DNA of 64,000 nucleotides from Pseudoalteromonas gelatinilytica. GTDB lineage: Bacteria; Pseudomonadota; Gammaproteobacteria; Enterobacterales; Alteromonadaceae. The notes under the pieces were generated by a model. It was not told the origin of the DNA, ran no database searches, and saw nothing but the letters and a program-made list of their open reading frames with translations. The stretch lies in the NCBI RefSeq assembly GCF_001641615.1, contig NZ_LRRU01000016.1, forward strand, positions 1 to 64,000, given 5' to 3'. Position numbers and translations under genes: made by a program. Shown piece by piece: positions 1-9,440 of the stretch. Positions within the stretch are counted from its first letter, which is position 1. Each line of letters starts with the position of its first letter.

Positions 1-168
1 CTGTATAAATTGACTATATAGTCACTCATAAGAAATTGAGACTCTAAATTTGTTTGCTCCACTTAGTAAACTAAGCTTCGCTGTTAGAACTCAATCTGTA
101 CGAGTGCCCACACAGATGATTGCTTTATATTGTTAAAGAACGTTTGAGATACTTTTTCGTCTCAAGGG
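1..168 (-). other. rRNA operon leader (pre-16S), mature 16S off left edge
   Basis: Read on the minus strand, this is the transcribed leader between rrn promoter P2 and the 16S gene, which must begin just beyond base 1. A boxB-type hairpin (TTGAGA/TCTCAA arms, 144-165) is followed directly by a boxA antitermination site GTTCTTTAACA (131-141), close to the E. coli boxA core CTCTTTAACA. After boxA comes CATCTGTGTGGGCACTCG, which closely resembles the E. coli 16S leader. BoxB-boxA recruits the NusB/NusE antitermination complex. The mature 16S sequence is not in the window, so the gene itself is inferred. Confidence 0.85.
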
Positions 169-174
169 CTGTGC

Positions 175-202
175 ATTCTACGCAAGCCGTTATTTTTGTC
201 AA
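175..202 (-). promoter_or_regulatory. rrn P2 promoter
   Basis: On the minus strand a consensus -35 TTGACA (197-202) is separated by 16 bp from TAGAAT (175-180), followed by GCACAGCCC. It lies about 110 bp downstream of P1 and just before the boxB-boxA leader, as expected for the second, more constitutive rrn promoter. Confidence 0.85.
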
Positions 203-309
203 CTCTTAATTTTGAGAAAAGTTTATTTTTTCAAAACTCAGTCTTACTTGACTCAACCAACTCGTCGTTTTGCTTTTCTGTAAGCAGTCCGCCGTGTCGG
301 TGGATGCGC

Positions 310-337
310 ATTATAGGGAGATCCGAATTGAGATCAA
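310..337 (-). promoter_or_regulatory. rrn P1 promoter (stringently controlled type)
   Basis: On the minus strand -35 TTGATC (332-337), a 16-bp spacer and a perfect -10 TATAAT (310-315) are followed by the GC-rich discriminator GCGCATCCACC. The short spacer plus GC-rich discriminator is the signature of rrn P1 promoters that respond to ppGpp and initiating NTP. An A/T-tract region at about 338-365 could be the UP element. FIS sites cannot be assigned by eye. Confidence 0.88.
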
Positions 338-530
338 CTGTTTTTTGAAGTTTTTATGAAAAAAATGACTGTTCGCGCAAAATACGAACGAAACGCGTAA
401 AAATAGCACTAAATCACTCGTATTAGGCCTATATAGCCACTGTATTTTATATATATGCCTGTTTTTAACTTCTATAACAGAAGATGTTGCTATTAAAGAA
501 CGCGGTGTGATCTTTATCTGTGATCTTAGT
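338..530. other. AT-rich intergenic region upstream of rrn P1
   Basis: No gene is seen here. The part next to P1 is rich in A and T tracts (candidate UP element). The rest includes a TA-rich stretch around 430-460 and leads into the 7-bp tandem repeat. Upstream activator (FIS) sites of the rrn operon would be expected here but are not resolvable by eye. Confidence 0.4.
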
Positions 531-593
531 TGCTAGGTGCTAGGTGCTAGGTGCTAGGTGCTAGGTGCTAGGTGCTAGGTGCTAGGTGCTAGT
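531..593. repeat. Perfect 7-bp tandem repeat, (TGCTAGG)x8 plus a degenerate ninth copy
   Basis: Eight uninterrupted identical copies of TGCTAGG (531-586) are followed by TGCTAGT (587-593) and preceded by a partial copy. The array lies between the rplQ terminator and the rrn promoter region, outside any gene. A short-period array of this purity is prone to slippage, so copy number probably varies between strains. No spacers are present, so it is not a CRISPR. Confidence 0.95.
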
Positions 594-663
594 TGCTTCA
601 AGATTGTATGGTGATGTTTGGGAATTGATAGAGTTAATTTATCGATAGTGAATTTCAGAAAGT

Positions 664-691
664 AAAAAGCCGAGCATAAGCTCGGCTTTTT
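664..691 (-). terminator. Intrinsic terminator after rplQ (end of spc/alpha transcript)
   Basis: A 12-bp perfect inverted repeat, AAAAAGCCGAGC / GCTCGGCTTTTT, with loop ATAA, sits 15 bp past the rplQ stop codon. The minus-strand transcript ends with a U run. Confidence 0.92.
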
Positions 692-705
692 GGTGTCTTT
701 ACGAC

Positions 706-1107
706 TTACTCTGCAGACTGCGCGTCTTCTTGAACTTCTTCGTTTGTCGCTGGGCGACCAACTAGTTCAATATAAGCCATTGGTGCATTATCACCAGCAC
801 GGAAGCCACACTTAAGAATACGAGTGTAACCACCAGGACGGTCTGTATTACGTGGACCGATTTCGCTGAATAATTTACCAACTACTTCATTATCACGCGT
901 GCGAGCAAACGCTAAACGGCGGTTTGCTACACTGTCAGTCTTAGCCAGTGTGATTAAAGGTTCAATTACACGGCGCAACTCTTTAGCTTTAGGCAAAGTT
1001 GTTTTGATGATTTCATGTTTCACCAAAGAACCAGCCATATTGCTGAACATCGCTTTGCGATGGCTGCTGTTACGGTTTAATTGACGACCACTCTTACGAT
1101 GGCGCAT
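706..1107 (-). CDS. rplQ: 50S ribosomal protein L17
   Basis: L17 is a large-subunit protein near the exit-tunnel rim. The 133-aa product starts [20 protein letters not shown], the family's invariant N-terminus, and has the usual basic body with a short acidic C-terminal tail, slightly longer than E. coli L17 (127 aa). The start is supported by AAGGA about 7 nt upstream. It is last in the alpha operon, directly after rpoA, and is followed by a strong terminator. Confidence 0.98.
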   Translation of the reverse strand: MRHRKSGRQLNRNSSHRKAMFSNMAGSLVKHEIIKTTLPKAKELRRVIEPLITLAKTDSVANRRLAFARTRDNEVVGKLFSEIGPRNTDRPGGYTRILKCGFRAGDNAPMAYIELVGRPATNEEVQEDAQSAE

Positions 1108-1146
1108 GACCCTATCCTTCTAACTAAACTAATATAGTGATTTAGA

Positions 1147-2133
1147 TTATTCAGCTAGGCTTGCAGGCGGCCAATTTTCTAGGCGCATACCTAGAGAAAG
1201 ACCACGTGAAGCTAGCACGTCTTTAATTTCAGTTAGAGACTTCTTACCTAAGTTAGGCGTTTTAAGAAGCTCAACTTCAGTGCGCTGAACTAAATCACCG
1301 ATATATTGAATTTGCTCGGCTTTCAAACAGTTTGCTGAACGTACTGTTAGTTCAAGATCATCAACTGGACGAAGTAGAATAGGATCGAATTCTGGCTTCT
1401 CTTCTTTCTCTTCTGGCTCAGTTACATCACGTAAATCTACGAATGCATCTAATTGCTCAGCTAAGATAGTAGACGCACGGCGGATCGCTTCTTCAGGATC
1501 TAAAGTGCCGTTCGTTTCCATATCAATGATTAACTTGTCTAAGTCTGTACGTTGCTCAACACGGGCTGATTCAACCGAGTACGCAATACGTTCAACTGGG
1601 CTGAATGATGCATCAAGCAGCAGACGACCAATTGGACGCTCATCGTCATCAGAGGATAAACGACTAGATGCCGGCACATAACCGCGACCGCGCTCAACAC
1701 GAATACGCATGCTGATCTCGCTGCTATCTGTCGTAAGGTGACAGATAACGTGATCTGGGTTGGCGATAGTTACATCACCATCGTGCTGAATATCAGCCGC
1801 AGTCACAGGGCCTACACCAGATTTAGTCAGGGTCAGAAAAACTTCATCTTTGCCTTCTAAAGTTACTGCTAGACCTTTAAGGTTTAACAGAATTTCAATG
1901 ATGTCTTCTTGTACGCCCTCTTTCGCGCTGTACTCATGCAATACACCGTCGATTTCTACTTCAGTTACTGCACATCCAGGCATAGATGATAACAGTATAC
2001 GGCGTAAGGCATTACCCAAAGTGTGACCGAAGCCACGCTCTAATGGTTCTAAAACTACTTTAGAACGCGTAGGGTTGATAGCGTCGATATCGACTAACCT
2101 TGGTTTTAGGAATTCGGTAACAGAACCCTGCAT
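1147..2133 (-). CDS. rpoA: DNA-directed RNA polymerase subunit alpha
   Basis: The alpha subunit dimerises to nucleate RNA polymerase assembly. Its C-terminal domain contacts UP elements and activators. The 328-aa length matches the family (E. coli 329). The N-terminal domain shows the conserved [21 protein letters not shown] segment. A linker rich in Glu/Pro near residue 240 precedes the CTD with its helix-hairpin-helix around [26 protein letters not shown] lies just upstream of the ATG. It sits between rpsD and rplQ in the standard alpha-operon order. Confidence 0.98.
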   Translation of the reverse strand: MQGSVTEFLKPRLVDIDAINPTRSKVVLEPLERGFGHTLGNALRRILLSSMPGCAVTEVEIDGVLHEYSAKEGVQEDIIEILLNLKGLAVTLEGKDEVFLTLTKSGVGPVTAADIQHDGDVTIANPDHVICHLTTDSSEISMRIRVERGRGYVPASSRLSSDDDERPIGRLLLDASFSPVERIAYSVESARVEQRTDLDKLIIDMETNGTLDPEEAIRRASTILAEQLDAFVDLRDVTEPEEKEEKPEFDPILLRPVDDLELTVRSANCLKAEQIQYIGDLVQRTEVELLKTPNLGKKSLTEIKDVLASRGLSLGMRLENWPPASLAE

Positions 2134-2157
2134 TTTATCCTCTCTTAACTCTTAACT

Positions 2158-2778
2158 TTACTTAGAGTAAAGTTCGACGATTAGTTGTTCGTTAATGTCC
2201 GCAGACAGATCTGAACGCTCAGGTAGGCGCTTGAAGCTACCTTCCATTTTCTTACCGTCAACTTCAACCCAAGTCGGCTTTTCACGTTGCTCAGCCAACT
2301 CTAGAGCAGCGATGATACGTGCTTGTGTTTTTGACTTCTCACGAATTACAACAGTATCTTCTGGAGTAATTACGTATGAAGGGATGTTCACTACACGACC
2401 ATTAACTAAAATCGCTTTGTGGCTAACTAACTGACGTGCTTCAGCGCGTGTGCTAGCAAAACCCATGCGATATACAACATTGTCTAAACGTTGCTCTAAA
2501 AGCTGTAACAAGTTTTCACCTGTATTACCTTTAAGGCGAGCAGCTTCTTTGTAGTAGTTACGGAATTGCTTTTCTAATACACCGTAGATACGACGTACTT
2601 TTTGCTTTTCACGTAACTGTAAACCGTAATCAGATAAGCGACCTTTACGAGCGCCGTGCTGACCAGGTGCAGTCTCAAGTTTACACTTAGAGTCGATAGC
2701 TCTTACGCCGCTTTTAAGGAACAGGTCAGTACCTTCACGACGACTCAGCTTGAGCTTAGGGCCCAAATATCTTGCCAT
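2158..2778 (-). CDS. rpsD: 30S ribosomal protein S4
   Basis: S4 is a primary 16S-binding protein that starts assembly of the 30S body. In enterobacteria it also represses translation of the alpha operon and takes part in rrn antitermination. The 206-aa product begins [19 protein letters not shown] and has an S4 RNA-binding domain around [20 protein letters not shown] (residues about 95-155). Length equals E. coli S4. It is fourth in the alpha operon, between rpsK and rpoA. The S4 operator expected near rpsM was not resolved by eye. Confidence 0.98.
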   Translation of the reverse strand: MARYLGPKLKLSRREGTDLFLKSGVRAIDSKCKLETAPGQHGARKGRLSDYGLQLREKQKVRRIYGVLEKQFRNYYKEAARLKGNTGENLLQLLEQRLDNVVYRMGFASTRAEARQLVSHKAILVNGRVVNIPSYVITPEDTVVIREKSKTQARIIAALELAEQREKPTWVEVDGKKMEGSFKRLPERSDLSADINEQLIVELYSK

Positions 2779-2799
2779 GTTATTTCTCCTAACCTATTG

Positions 2800-3186
2800 T
2801 TAAACGCGACGTTTCTTCGGTGGACGACAACCGTTATGAGGGATTGGCGTCACGTCAGTGATGTTGGTGATACGGTAACCAGCAGCATTCAAAGCACGTA
2901 CAGCAGATTCACGACCTGGACCTGGACCTTTAATGAAAACTTCTAGATTTTTTAAACCGTATTCTTGAGCAGCAGTACCTGCACGCTCTGCAGCAACCTG
3001 AGCCGCGAATGGAGTAGATTTACGTGAACCACGGAAACCTGAACCACCTGCTGTTGCCCAAGATAGTGCATTACCTTGACGGTCGGTAATTGTTACAATA
3101 GTGTTGTTGAAAGAAGCATGAACGTGAGCCATACCATCAGCAACTTGCTTTTTAACCTTCTTACGACGAATTGGTGCTTTAGCCAT
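2800..3186 (-). CDS. rpsK: 30S ribosomal protein S11
   Basis: S11 lines the platform of the 30S subunit near the E site. The 128-aa product has the conserved core [20 protein letters not shown] and the basic tail ending [13 protein letters not shown], typical of the family. It lies 13 nt after rpsM and 21 nt before rpsD in standard alpha-operon order, so translational coupling is likely. Confidence 0.98.
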   Translation of the reverse strand: MAKAPIRRKKVKKQVADGMAHVHASFNNTIVTITDRQGNALSWATAGGSGFRGSRKSTPFAAQVAAERAGTAAQEYGLKNLEVFIKGPGPGRESAVRALNAAGYRITNITDVTPIPHNGCRPPKKRRV

Positions 3187-3199
3187 AATCTACCCCACC

Positions 3200-3556
3200 T
3201 TATTTCTTGATAGGCTTGCGAGGACCCTTACGAGTACGCGCGTTAGTCTTAGTACGTTGACCACGTAGTGGTAACGAACGACGGTGACGTAGGCCACGGA
3301 AACAACCAAGGTCCATAAGGCGCTTGATATTTAATGTAACTTCACGACGAAGGTCACCTTCTACAGTGTACTTGCCAACTGCTTCACGCAATACGTCAAG
3401 TGTTTCGTCTGAAAGTTCACCGATTTTTGTGGTCTCGGCGATACCAGTCGCTGCTAAGATAGCCTTAGAGCGAGTCTTACCTATGCCATAAATAGCAGTT
3501 AAACCGATAACTGCATGTTTATGATCAGGGACGTTAATGCCAGCGATACGGGCCAC
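3200..3556 (-). CDS. rpsM: 30S ribosomal protein S13
   Basis: S13 sits in the 30S head and contacts the P-site tRNA and bridge B1. I place the start at the GTG at 3554-3556, giving the family-standard 118 aa beginning (M)[18 protein letters not shown]. An in-frame ATG two codons upstream (3560-3562) abuts the ribosome-binding site AGGAG with no spacing, whereas the GTG has 6 nt. The basic tail [11 protein letters not shown] is conserved. It is first in the alpha group after rpmJ. S4 repression is expected to act at this start from knowledge of E. coli. Confidence 0.95.
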   Translation of the reverse strand: MARIAGINVPDHKHAVIGLTAIYGIGKTRSKAILAATGIAETTKIGELSDETLDVLREAVGKYTVEGDLRREVTLNIKRLMDLGCFRGLRHRRSLPLRGQRTKTNARTRKGPRKPIKK

Positions 3557-3684
3557 TAACACATCTCCTATATTTGAATTTGGTTATCATCTGTTTGAAA
3601 AGCCCGTAAGGATACTCAAACGAAGACCAAATCACAACTAAAAACACAGGCCGAGTGAATAACTCAGCCTGCACGACTGTTTAA

Positions 3685-3798
3685 TTAGCCTTGCCTTTGC
3701 TTGTGCTTAGGCTCACTGCAAATTACGCGTACTACACCAGCACGTTTAATAACTTTACAGTTACGGCATATTTTCTTAACGGAAGCACGTACTTTCAT
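3685..3798 (-). CDS. rpmJ: 50S ribosomal protein L36 (zinc-binding form)
   Basis: A 37-aa reading frame between secY and rpsM, below the usual ORF-length cut-off. It begins [19 protein letters not shown] and keeps the zinc-ribbon ligands Cys11, Cys14, Cys27 and His32, so this is the C+ (zinc-binding) form of L36. Its position after secY and before rpsM matches E. coli. Where a zinc-independent paralogue exists elsewhere, the C+ form is used when zinc is sufficient; no such paralogue is in this window. Confidence 0.96.
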   Translation of the reverse strand: MKVRASVKKICRNCKVIKRAGVVRVICSEPKHKQRQG

Positions 3799-3820
3799 TG
3801 CTCAACTCCGTAAAATGACC

Positions 3821-5149
3821 TTATCGGCCGTAGCCTTTAAGGTTTGCTTTTTTCAGCACAGAATCATACTGATGTGACATCAGATGCGTCTGTACTTGTG
3901 CCATAAAGTCCATGATTACAACAACGATAATCAAAATTGATGTACCGCCGAAATAGAATGGCGTTTGCCATGCCATAGTCATGAATTCGGGCACCAGACA
4001 GATAAAGGTTATATACAAAGCACCTGCCAATGTCAGGCGTGTCATCACTTTATCAATGTATTTAGATGTCTGCTCACCTGGACGAATACCTGGGATAAAT
4101 GCGCCAGATTTTTTCAGGTTATCTGCTGTTTCACGCGGGTTAAATACCAACGCGGTGTAGAAAAAGCAGAAGAAGATAATAGCCGCAGCTAAAACCATCG
4201 CATATAAAGGCTGACCTGGAGTCAACGTTGTAGCGATTGCTTGTAGCACATCAGCGACCGGACCTTCACCCTGGCCGAACCAGCTTGCAATTGTACCAGG
4301 GAACAGAATTATACTGCTAGCAAAGATTGGTGGAATAACACCCGCCATGTTTACTTTCAGTGGTAAGTGCGTGCTTTGAGCTGCAAATACCTGACGACCT
4401 TGTTGACGCTTCGCATAGTTAACGACGATACGACGTTGACCACGCTCGAAGAATACAACTAGGTAAGTAACAGCGAATACGATTACAGCAATCAATAACA
4501 GTACAAGTACATTCAGATCACCTTGGCGCGCCATTTCGGCTGTCGAACCAATAGCAGACGGCAGGTTAGCTACGATACCAACAAAAATCAGAACTGAAAT
4601 ACCGTTACCGATACCGCGTTCTGTAATTTGCTCGCCCAACCACATTAGGAACATAGTACCTGTTACTAAACTCACTACAGCAGTGAAGTAGAAACCGATA
4701 CCAGGGTTAACAACTAACCCGTCCATCATGCTCGGTAAGCTGGTAGCAATACCGATTGATTGGATAGTAGCAAGCACAAGCGTGCCGTAGCGTGTGTACT
4801 GGCTAATTTTCTTACGCCCTTGCTCACCTTCTTTCTTAAGCTCTATAAACGGCGGATACATATGCGTTAATAGTTGCGTAATAATCGAAGCCGAGATGTA
4901 CGGCATAATACCCAGTGCTAACACTGAAGCGCGCTCAAGCGCACCACCGCTGAACATGTTAAACATTTCAACAATGGTGCCCTTTTGTTGCTCGAAGAAA
5001 TCGGCAAGTACAGCGGCGTCAATCCCAGGGATCGGCACGAATGAACCTAGACGGTAAATAATGATAGCACCTAATACAAATAGTAATCGACGCTTCAATT
5101 CCGAAAGCCCACTTTGTGCACTTTTCATATCTTGACCTGGTTTAGCCAT
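3821..5149 (-). CDS. secY: Preprotein translocase subunit SecY
   Basis: SecY forms the protein-conducting channel of the Sec translocon in the inner membrane with SecE and SecG, receiving preproteins from SecA or the ribosome. The 442-aa product (E. coli 443) has about ten hydrophobic segments. The N-terminus contains [20 protein letters not shown] and the plug-domain region [12 protein letters not shown]. The C-terminal cytoplasmic loops contain [19 protein letters not shown]. It ends the spc group, 10 nt after rplO, and is followed by rpmJ. Confidence 0.98.
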   Translation of the reverse strand: MAKPGQDMKSAQSGLSELKRRLLFVLGAIIIYRLGSFVPIPGIDAAVLADFFEQQKGTIVEMFNMFSGGALERASVLALGIMPYISASIITQLLTHMYPPFIELKKEGEQGRKKISQYTRYGTLVLATIQSIGIATSLPSMMDGLVVNPGIGFYFTAVVSLVTGTMFLMWLGEQITERGIGNGISVLIFVGIVANLPSAIGSTAEMARQGDLNVLVLLLIAVIVFAVTYLVVFFERGQRRIVVNYAKRQQGRQVFAAQSTHLPLKVNMAGVIPPIFASSIILFPGTIASWFGQGEGPVADVLQAIATTLTPGQPLYAMVLAAAIIFFCFFYTALVFNPRETADNLKKSGAFIPGIRPGEQTSKYIDKVMTRLTLAGALYITFICLVPEFMTMAWQTPFYFGGTSILIIVVVIMDFMAQVQTHLMSHQYDSVLKKANLKGYGR

Positions 5150-5159
5150 TAGTACTTCC

Positions 5160-5594
5160 TTAGTCTTCTACCTTGCCTCCGGCAGCTTCGATAGCTTCGC
5201 GAGCACCTTTAGTCACTTTAAGACCTTTAACGGTAACTGCGCGTGAAACTTCGCCAGATTTTACTACTTTAACGAACTGGATGTTCTTTTTAACTAGACC
5301 AGCTGCTTGTAACGCGTTTACGTCTACTACATCGCCTTCAACTTTAGCGATTTCAAAAAGGTTAACTTCAGTAGATACTAATGATTTACGTGAAGTGAAA
5401 CCAAATTTAGGTAGACGACGTTGCATAGGCATTTGACCGCCTTCGAAACCAACGCGTACTTTACCGCCAGAACGTGATTTTTGACCTTTATGACCACGGC
5501 CACCAGTCTTACCAAGACCAGAACCGATACCACGACCTAGACGTTTCTTTTCAGTTTTTGCACCAGCAGCAGGTGAAAGTGTATTCAAACGCAT
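5160..5594 (-). CDS. rplO: 50S ribosomal protein L15
   Basis: L15 is a late-assembly 23S-binding protein. From the ATG at 5592-5594 the product is 144 aa, as in E. coli, beginning [17 protein letters not shown] five codons upstream would extend it to 149 aa, but the GAGGG ribosome-binding site lies between the two. The glycine/basic stretch [20 protein letters not shown] is diagnostic. The start lies 4 nt past the rpmD stop, suggesting translational coupling. Confidence 0.97.
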   Translation of the reverse strand: MRLNTLSPAAGAKTEKKRLGRGIGSGLGKTGGRGHKGQKSRSGGKVRVGFEGGQMPMQRRLPKFGFTSRKSLVSTEVNLFEIAKVEGDVVDVNALQAAGLVKKNIQFVKVVKSGEVSRAVTVKGLKVTKGAREAIEAAGGKVED

Positions 5595-5598
5595 CGAA

Positions 5599-5781
5599 TT
5601 AACCCTCAACCTTTACCATGTAAGAAACTTGGTTAATCATACCACGCACACATGCTGTGTCTTCTAACTCAACAGTGTGATTGATACGACGTAGACCAAG
5701 ACCACGTAATGTAGCTTTATGCTTCGGTAAACGACCGATAGAGCTCTTTACTTGTGTTACTTTAACAGTTTTATTAGCCAT
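5599..5781 (-). CDS. rpmD: 50S ribosomal protein L30
   Basis: Small 60-aa large-subunit protein with the conserved core [20 protein letters not shown] and the C-terminal [13 protein letters not shown]. Length is typical (E. coli 59). It sits between rpsE (3-nt gap) and rplO in spc-operon order. Confidence 0.97.
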   Translation of the reverse strand: MANKTVKVTQVKSSIGRLPKHKATLRGLGLRRINHTVELEDTACVRGMINQVSYMVKVEG

Positions 5782-5784
5782 GGT

Positions 5785-6291
5785 TTACCCCGTGATTTCG
5801 TCAACGCTAAGACCACGTTTAGCAGCGATAGCTTCTGGAGAGTTCATGTTCTCAAGAGCAGCAATCGTTGCACGAACGATGTTGATCGGGTTAGTTGAAC
5901 CGTATGCTTTTGACAGTACGTTCTGTACACCAGTTACTTCTAGTACTGCACGCATCGCACCACCGGCGATGATACCTGTACCTTCAGAAGCAGGCTGCAT
6001 GTATACTTTAGAACCCGCGTGGCGACCCTTGATTGGGTGCTGTAGCGTGTTGCCGTTTAGTTCTACGCTGATCATGTTGCGACGTGCTTTTTCCATTGCT
6101 TTTTGAATAGCAGCTGGAACTTCACGTGCTTTACCATAACCAAAACCTACTTTACCTGCGCCGTCACCAACTACAGTTAGTGCAGTGAAGCTAAAGATAC
6201 GACCACCTTTAACCACTTTAGACACACGGTTTACCGCGATTAGCTTTTCAGCCAAATCAGGCTGTTGTTGCTTTGCTTCTACGTTAGCCAT
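5785..6291 (-). CDS. rpsE: 30S ribosomal protein S5
   Basis: S5 helps keep decoding accurate at the 30S A-site side and contacts S4. The 168-aa product (E. coli 167) has the double-stranded RNA-binding-like N domain around [20 protein letters not shown] and the C domain with [20 protein letters not shown]. The N-terminal tail is a little Gln-rich (KQQQPD). It is in standard position between rplR and rpmD. Confidence 0.98.
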   Translation of the reverse strand: MANVEAKQQQPDLAEKLIAVNRVSKVVKGGRIFSFTALTVVGDGAGKVGFGYGKAREVPAAIQKAMEKARRNMISVELNGNTLQHPIKGRHAGSKVYMQPASEGTGIIAGGAMRAVLEVTGVQNVLSKAYGSTNPINIVRATIAALENMNSPEAIAAKRGLSVDEITG

Positions 6292-6300
6292 TGTCTACTC

Positions 6301-6651
6301 CTAGAATTGCAGACCGGCTTCACGCGCTGCATCAGCAAGCGCCTTCACACGGCCGTGATATTTAAAGCCACTGCGATCAAAAGCAATCTTTTCGATGCCT
6401 TTGTCAGCTGCACGTTCAGCAACCGCTTTACCAACTGCTTGAGCAGCTGCAACGTTACCTGTGCCTTTAACTGTTTCGCTAATTGCTTTTTCAACAGTAG
6501 AAGCAGCAGCCAGTACAGTACCCTCAGCAGTAACTACTTGAGCGTAAATGTGACGTGGCGTGCGGTGGATAACAAGACGCGTTGTGCCTTGTTCAATGTA
6601 ATTTCTACGAGTGCGTTTAGCACGACGTAGACGAGCTGTTTTTTTATCCAT
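6301..6651 (-). CDS. rplR: 50S ribosomal protein L18
   Basis: L18 binds 5S rRNA together with L5 and L25. The 116-aa product has a basic N-terminus ([20 protein letters not shown]) and the conserved C-terminal segment [20 protein letters not shown]. It lies between rplF (9-nt gap) and rpsE. Overlapping reverse-frame ORFs over this region are shadows. Confidence 0.98.
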   Translation of the reverse strand: MDKKTARLRRAKRTRRNYIEQGTTRLVIHRTPRHIYAQVVTAEGTVLAAASTVEKAISETVKGTGNVAAAQAVGKAVAERAADKGIEKIAFDRSGFKYHGRVKALADAAREAGLQF

Positions 6652-6660
6652 CGTCTTACC

Positions 6661-7194
6661 TTACTTCTTCTTAGCCTCTTTACGGCGTACATTCTCGTCC
6701 GCGTAACGAACACCTTTACCTTTATAAGGCTCAGGTTTACGGTATGCACGGATGTTAGCAGCTGTTTGACCAACTAACTGCTTGTCTACGCCCTTAACTA
6801 GAACTTCTGTTTGGCTTGGTGTTTCAATCGTAATACCTTCTGGTACTTCGAAATTAACTGGGTGTGAGAAACCAAGAGTTAAGTCTAATACTTTGCCCTT
6901 AGCTGCTGCACGGTAACCAACACCTACTAACTGAAGTTTCTTCTCGTAACCTTCATGCGTACCAACAACCATGTTGTTGATAAGAGCGCGAGCAGTACCT
7001 GCTTGTGCCCATGCATTGACTACGCCTTCACGAGGTAAAGTTGTAATAACGTTGTCGTTAACTTGTACTTCAACAGCGTCGTTGATAGTGCGAGTTAATT
7101 CACCGTTTTTGCCTTTAACTGTGATTTCCTGGCCTTTTAATGTAACTTCTACACCGGCAGGAACATTGATTGGTGCCTTTGCTATGCGAGACAT
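6661..7194 (-). CDS. rplF: 50S ribosomal protein L6
   Basis: L6 lies at the base of the L7/L12 stalk near the factor-binding site. The 177-aa product equals E. coli L6 in length. It has two repeated L6 domains and the signature region near the C-terminus, [19 protein letters not shown]. It begins [12 protein letters not shown], the normal N-terminus. It sits in spc order between rpsH and rplR. Confidence 0.98.
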   Translation of the reverse strand: MSRIAKAPINVPAGVEVTLKGQEITVKGKNGELTRTINDAVEVQVNDNVITTLPREGVVNAWAQAGTARALINNMVVGTHEGYEKKLQLVGVGYRAAAKGKVLDLTLGFSHPVNFEVPEGITIETPSQTEVLVKGVDKQLVGQTAANIRAYRKPEPYKGKGVRYADENVRRKEAKKK

Positions 7195-7207
7195 AGTTCC
7201 CCTCCGA

Positions 7208-7600
7208 TTAAGCTACAAAGCCAATGATCTCACCACCAACGCCGGCACTACGTGCTGCGCGGTCTGTCATTAGGCCTTTAGAAGTTGATACGATAGCGAT
7301 ACCAAGACCACCCATTACCTTTGGTAATTCGTCACGTTTCTTATAGATACGTAGACCAGGGCGGCTAACACGCTGGATATTTTCAATAACAGCTTTGCCT
7401 TCGAAATATTTTAATTCGATAGAAAGCTCAGGCTTCGCTTCACCGCTTACAGCGTAATCTGCGATATAACCTTCATCTTTTAATACTTTAGCTACTGCTA
7501 CTTTCAGTTTTGAAGTTGGCATCGTTACTGATACTTTCTTCGCTGACTGACCGTTACGGATACGTGTAAACAAATCCGCAATAGGATCTTGCAAGCTCAT
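7208..7600 (-). CDS. rpsH: 30S ribosomal protein S8
   Basis: S8 binds the central domain of 16S rRNA. In E. coli it also represses the spc operon by binding mRNA near the rplE start. The 130-aa product matches the family, with N-terminal [18 protein letters not shown] and the C-terminal RNA-binding motif [20 protein letters not shown]. It lies between rpsN and rplF. Confidence 0.98.
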   Translation of the reverse strand: MSLQDPIADLFTRIRNGQSAKKVSVTMPTSKLKVAVAKVLKDEGYIADYAVSGEAKPELSIELKYFEGKAVIENIQRVSRPGLRIYKKRDELPKVMGGLGIAIVSTSKGLMTDRAARSAGVGGEIIGFVA

Positions 7601-7621
7601 AGTCTTACTCCCGTGATACTA

Positions 7622-7927
7622 TTACCAGCTAGCCTTTTTAAGGCCAGGAATTTCACCGCGCATAGCTGCTTCGCGAACTTTGATACGGCTCATGCCGAAT
7701 TTGCGAAGGTAACCGTGTGGGCGGCCCGTAACGTTACAACGATTACGTTGACGTGAAGGGCTAGAATCACGTGGTAAAGCTTGTAGCTTTAATACCGCGT
7801 CCCAACGATCATCGTCAGATGTTTTCACATCGCTGATGATAGCTTTTAGTGCCGCACGCTTTTCAGCGAACTGAGCAACTAATTTAGTGCGCTTTGCTTC
7901 GCGCGCTTTCATAGAATTCTTTGCCAT
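7622..7927 (-). CDS. rpsN: 30S ribosomal protein S14 (zinc-independent, long form)
   Basis: S14 helps assemble the 30S head. The 101-aa product is the long form lacking the paired CxxC zinc ligands; only one cysteine is present ([18 protein letters not shown]). The C-terminus [13 protein letters not shown] is conserved. It sits between rplE (10-nt gap) and rpsH. Confidence 0.98.
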   Translation of the reverse strand: MAKNSMKAREAKRTKLVAQFAEKRAALKAIISDVKTSDDDRWDAVLKLQALPRDSSPSRQRNRCNVTGRPHGYLRKFGMSRIKVREAAMRGEIPGLKKASW

Positions 7928-7937
7928 AACCCTACCC

Positions 7938-8477
7938 TTATTTCTTGAATGGGAAGTTAAACGCTTCTAACAACGCACGGCCTTCATCATCTGTTTTCGC
8001 AGAAGTAGTGATAGTGATATCAAGACCACGTACACGGTCTACTTTATCATAATCGATTTCTGGGAAGATGATTTGCTCACGTACGCCCATGCTGTAGTTA
8101 CCACGTCCATCGAAAGACTTAGCACTTACACCACGGAAGTCACGGATACGTGGGATAGCGATTGAAACCAAACGCTCAAAAAAGTCCCACATACGCTCGC
8201 CACGTAGGGTTACTTTACAACCAATTGGGTAACCTTCACGCACTTTGAAGCCAGCAACTGATTTGCGTGCTTTAGTGATTAGAGGTTTCTGACCAGAGAT
8301 TGCTTCTAGATCCGCAACAGCGTTATCTAGGATCTTCTTGTCAGCTAGAGCTTCGCCCACACCCATGTTTAATGTGATCTTTTCGATCTGAGGGACTTGC
8401 ATGACAGAGCTGAAACCAAACTTCTCTTGAAGCTCAGCAACTACTTTGTCTTTGTATAATTCATGCAGTTTCGCCAT
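7938..8477 (-). CDS. rplE: 50S ribosomal protein L5
   Basis: L5 binds 5S rRNA and contacts S13 across the subunit interface. I place the start at 8475-8477, giving exactly 179 aa beginning [13 protein letters not shown]. The frame stays open for 23 more codons into the rplX end, but that extension lacks homology and the GGAG site lies 7 nt before this ATG. A neighbouring ATG one codon upstream has only 4-nt spacing. A small hairpin (AACTAT/ATAGTT) lies just before the start, where the S8 operator sits in E. coli. That link is inference. Confidence 0.96.
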   Translation of the reverse strand: MAKLHELYKDKVVAELQEKFGFSSVMQVPQIEKITLNMGVGEALADKKILDNAVADLEAISGQKPLITKARKSVAGFKVREGYPIGCKVTLRGERMWDFFERLVSIAIPRIRDFRGVSAKSFDGRGNYSMGVREQIIFPEIDYDKVDRVRGLDITITTSAKTDDEGRALLEAFNFPFKK

Positions 8478-8493
8478 CATTCTACTCCAACTA

Positions 8494-8808
8494 TTAGATA
8501 GTTTTACCAGTAGATTTAAAGATACGTAATTTCTTACCATCTTCAATCTTGAAACCTACACGATCTGCTTTACCCGTTTCCGAGTTGTAGATCGCAACGT
8601 TTGATACGTCGATAGACGCTTCTTTCTCAACAATACCGCCAGCTTGGTTCAACTGAGGAACAGGCTTTTGGTGCTTCTTGATTAAGTTGATGCCTTCGAC
8701 AAATACTCGACCAGATTCAGCAACAACTGAAAGCACTTTACCGCGCTTACCTTTGTCTTTGCCTGCTAGTACGATTACTTCGTCATCACGACGGATTTTT
8801 GCTGCCAT
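8494..8808 (-). CDS. rplX: 50S ribosomal protein L24
   Basis: L24 is an assembly-initiator protein at the exit tunnel. The 104-aa product has the KOW motif near the N-terminus ([20 protein letters not shown]) and the typical [20 protein letters not shown] segment. It lies 10 nt after rplN and 16 nt before rplE. Confidence 0.98.
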   Translation of the reverse strand: MAAKIRRDDEVIVLAGKDKGKRGKVLSVVAESGRVFVEGINLIKKHQKPVPQLNQAGGIVEKEASIDVSNVAIYNSETGKADRVGFKIEDGKKLRIFKSTGKTI

Positions 8809-8818
8809 GATAGACTCC

Positions 8819-9187
8819 TTATAGTACTTCTGGTGCTAGTGAAACGATTTTCATGAACTTTTCAGTACGAAGTTCACGAGTCACAGGGCCGAAGATACGA
8901 GTACCAATTGGCTGTAAGTTATCGTTTAAGATAACAGCCGCATTGCTATCGAAACGGATCAAAGAACCGTCCGGACGACGAACGCCTTTTTTAGTACGCA
9001 CAACTACCGCGTTTTTAACATCACCTTTCTTCACTTTACCGCGAGGAATAGCTTCTTTTACAGAAACTTTGATGATATCGCCAACCGCTGCGTAGCGACG
9101 GTGCGAACCGCCAAGGACTTTAATACACTGCACTTTGCGAGCGCCGCTGTTATCAGCAACGTCCAGCTGAGTTTGCATTTGGATCAT
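8819..9187 (-). CDS. rplN: 50S ribosomal protein L14
   Basis: L14 forms part of the intersubunit bridge and the RsfS docking site. The 122-aa product begins [20 protein letters not shown] and has the diagnostic loop [20 protein letters not shown]. It is the first gene of the spc operon. The start is preceded by GGAGG with 8-nt spacing. Unusually, no rpsQ, rpmC or rplP lies upstream. The next upstream gene is an AsmA-family gene with its own terminator, so this operon must have its own promoter. Confidence 0.98.
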   Translation of the reverse strand: MIQMQTQLDVADNSGARKVQCIKVLGGSHRRYAAVGDIIKVSVKEAIPRGKVKKGDVKNAVVVRTKKGVRRPDGSLIRFDSNAAVILNDNLQPIGTRIFGPVTRELRTEKFMKIVSLAPEVL

Positions 9188-9290
9188 GTTAATGACCTCC
9201 GGTGTAGAAATTACAACACGCCTTAATTTTGTTTAAAATCAAGACATTTCGGTTAAATTCCACTCAAAAAACAAGCAAGTTGTCTCTTAA

Positions 9291-9305
9291 GGGCGGGCAA
9301 TTGTA
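9291..9305 (-). promoter_or_regulatory. Candidate -10 and GC-rich discriminator for the spc operon
   Basis: On the minus strand TACAAT (9300-9305) is followed by TGCCCGCCC (9291-9299). A good -10 with a GC-rich discriminator is typical of ppGpp-controlled ribosomal promoters. The matching -35 is weak, which lowers confidence. It would give an untranslated leader of roughly 100 nt before rplN and lies downstream of the AsmA-gene terminator. Confidence 0.4.
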
Positions 9306-9410
9306 GCAGCAATGGCAAGGAAGTGGTAGGTTATTTTTTAATTAATTTGGAATTAATCGCAATGCCTGCATTGAGGAATTACAGCAGCTTGCTGGTTTGT
9401 TATTGATTAT

Positions 9411-9440
9411 AAAACAAACAGGGCGCAAATGCGCCCTGTT
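9411..9440 (-). terminator. Intrinsic terminator after the AsmA-family gene
   Basis: A perfect 10-bp inverted repeat AACAGGGCGC / GCGCCCTGTT (9417-9440, loop AAAT) starts just after the stop codon of the AsmA-family gene. On the minus strand the stem is followed by TGTTTT. It separates that gene from the spc operon. Confidence 0.9.

Noticed and set aside
531..593. Tandem repeat considered as a CRISPR array
   Set aside because: The unit is 7 bp with no spacers and there are no cas genes.
6534..6773. 79-aa frame across rplR and rplF
   Set aside because: Shadow frame over two certain ribosomal genes.
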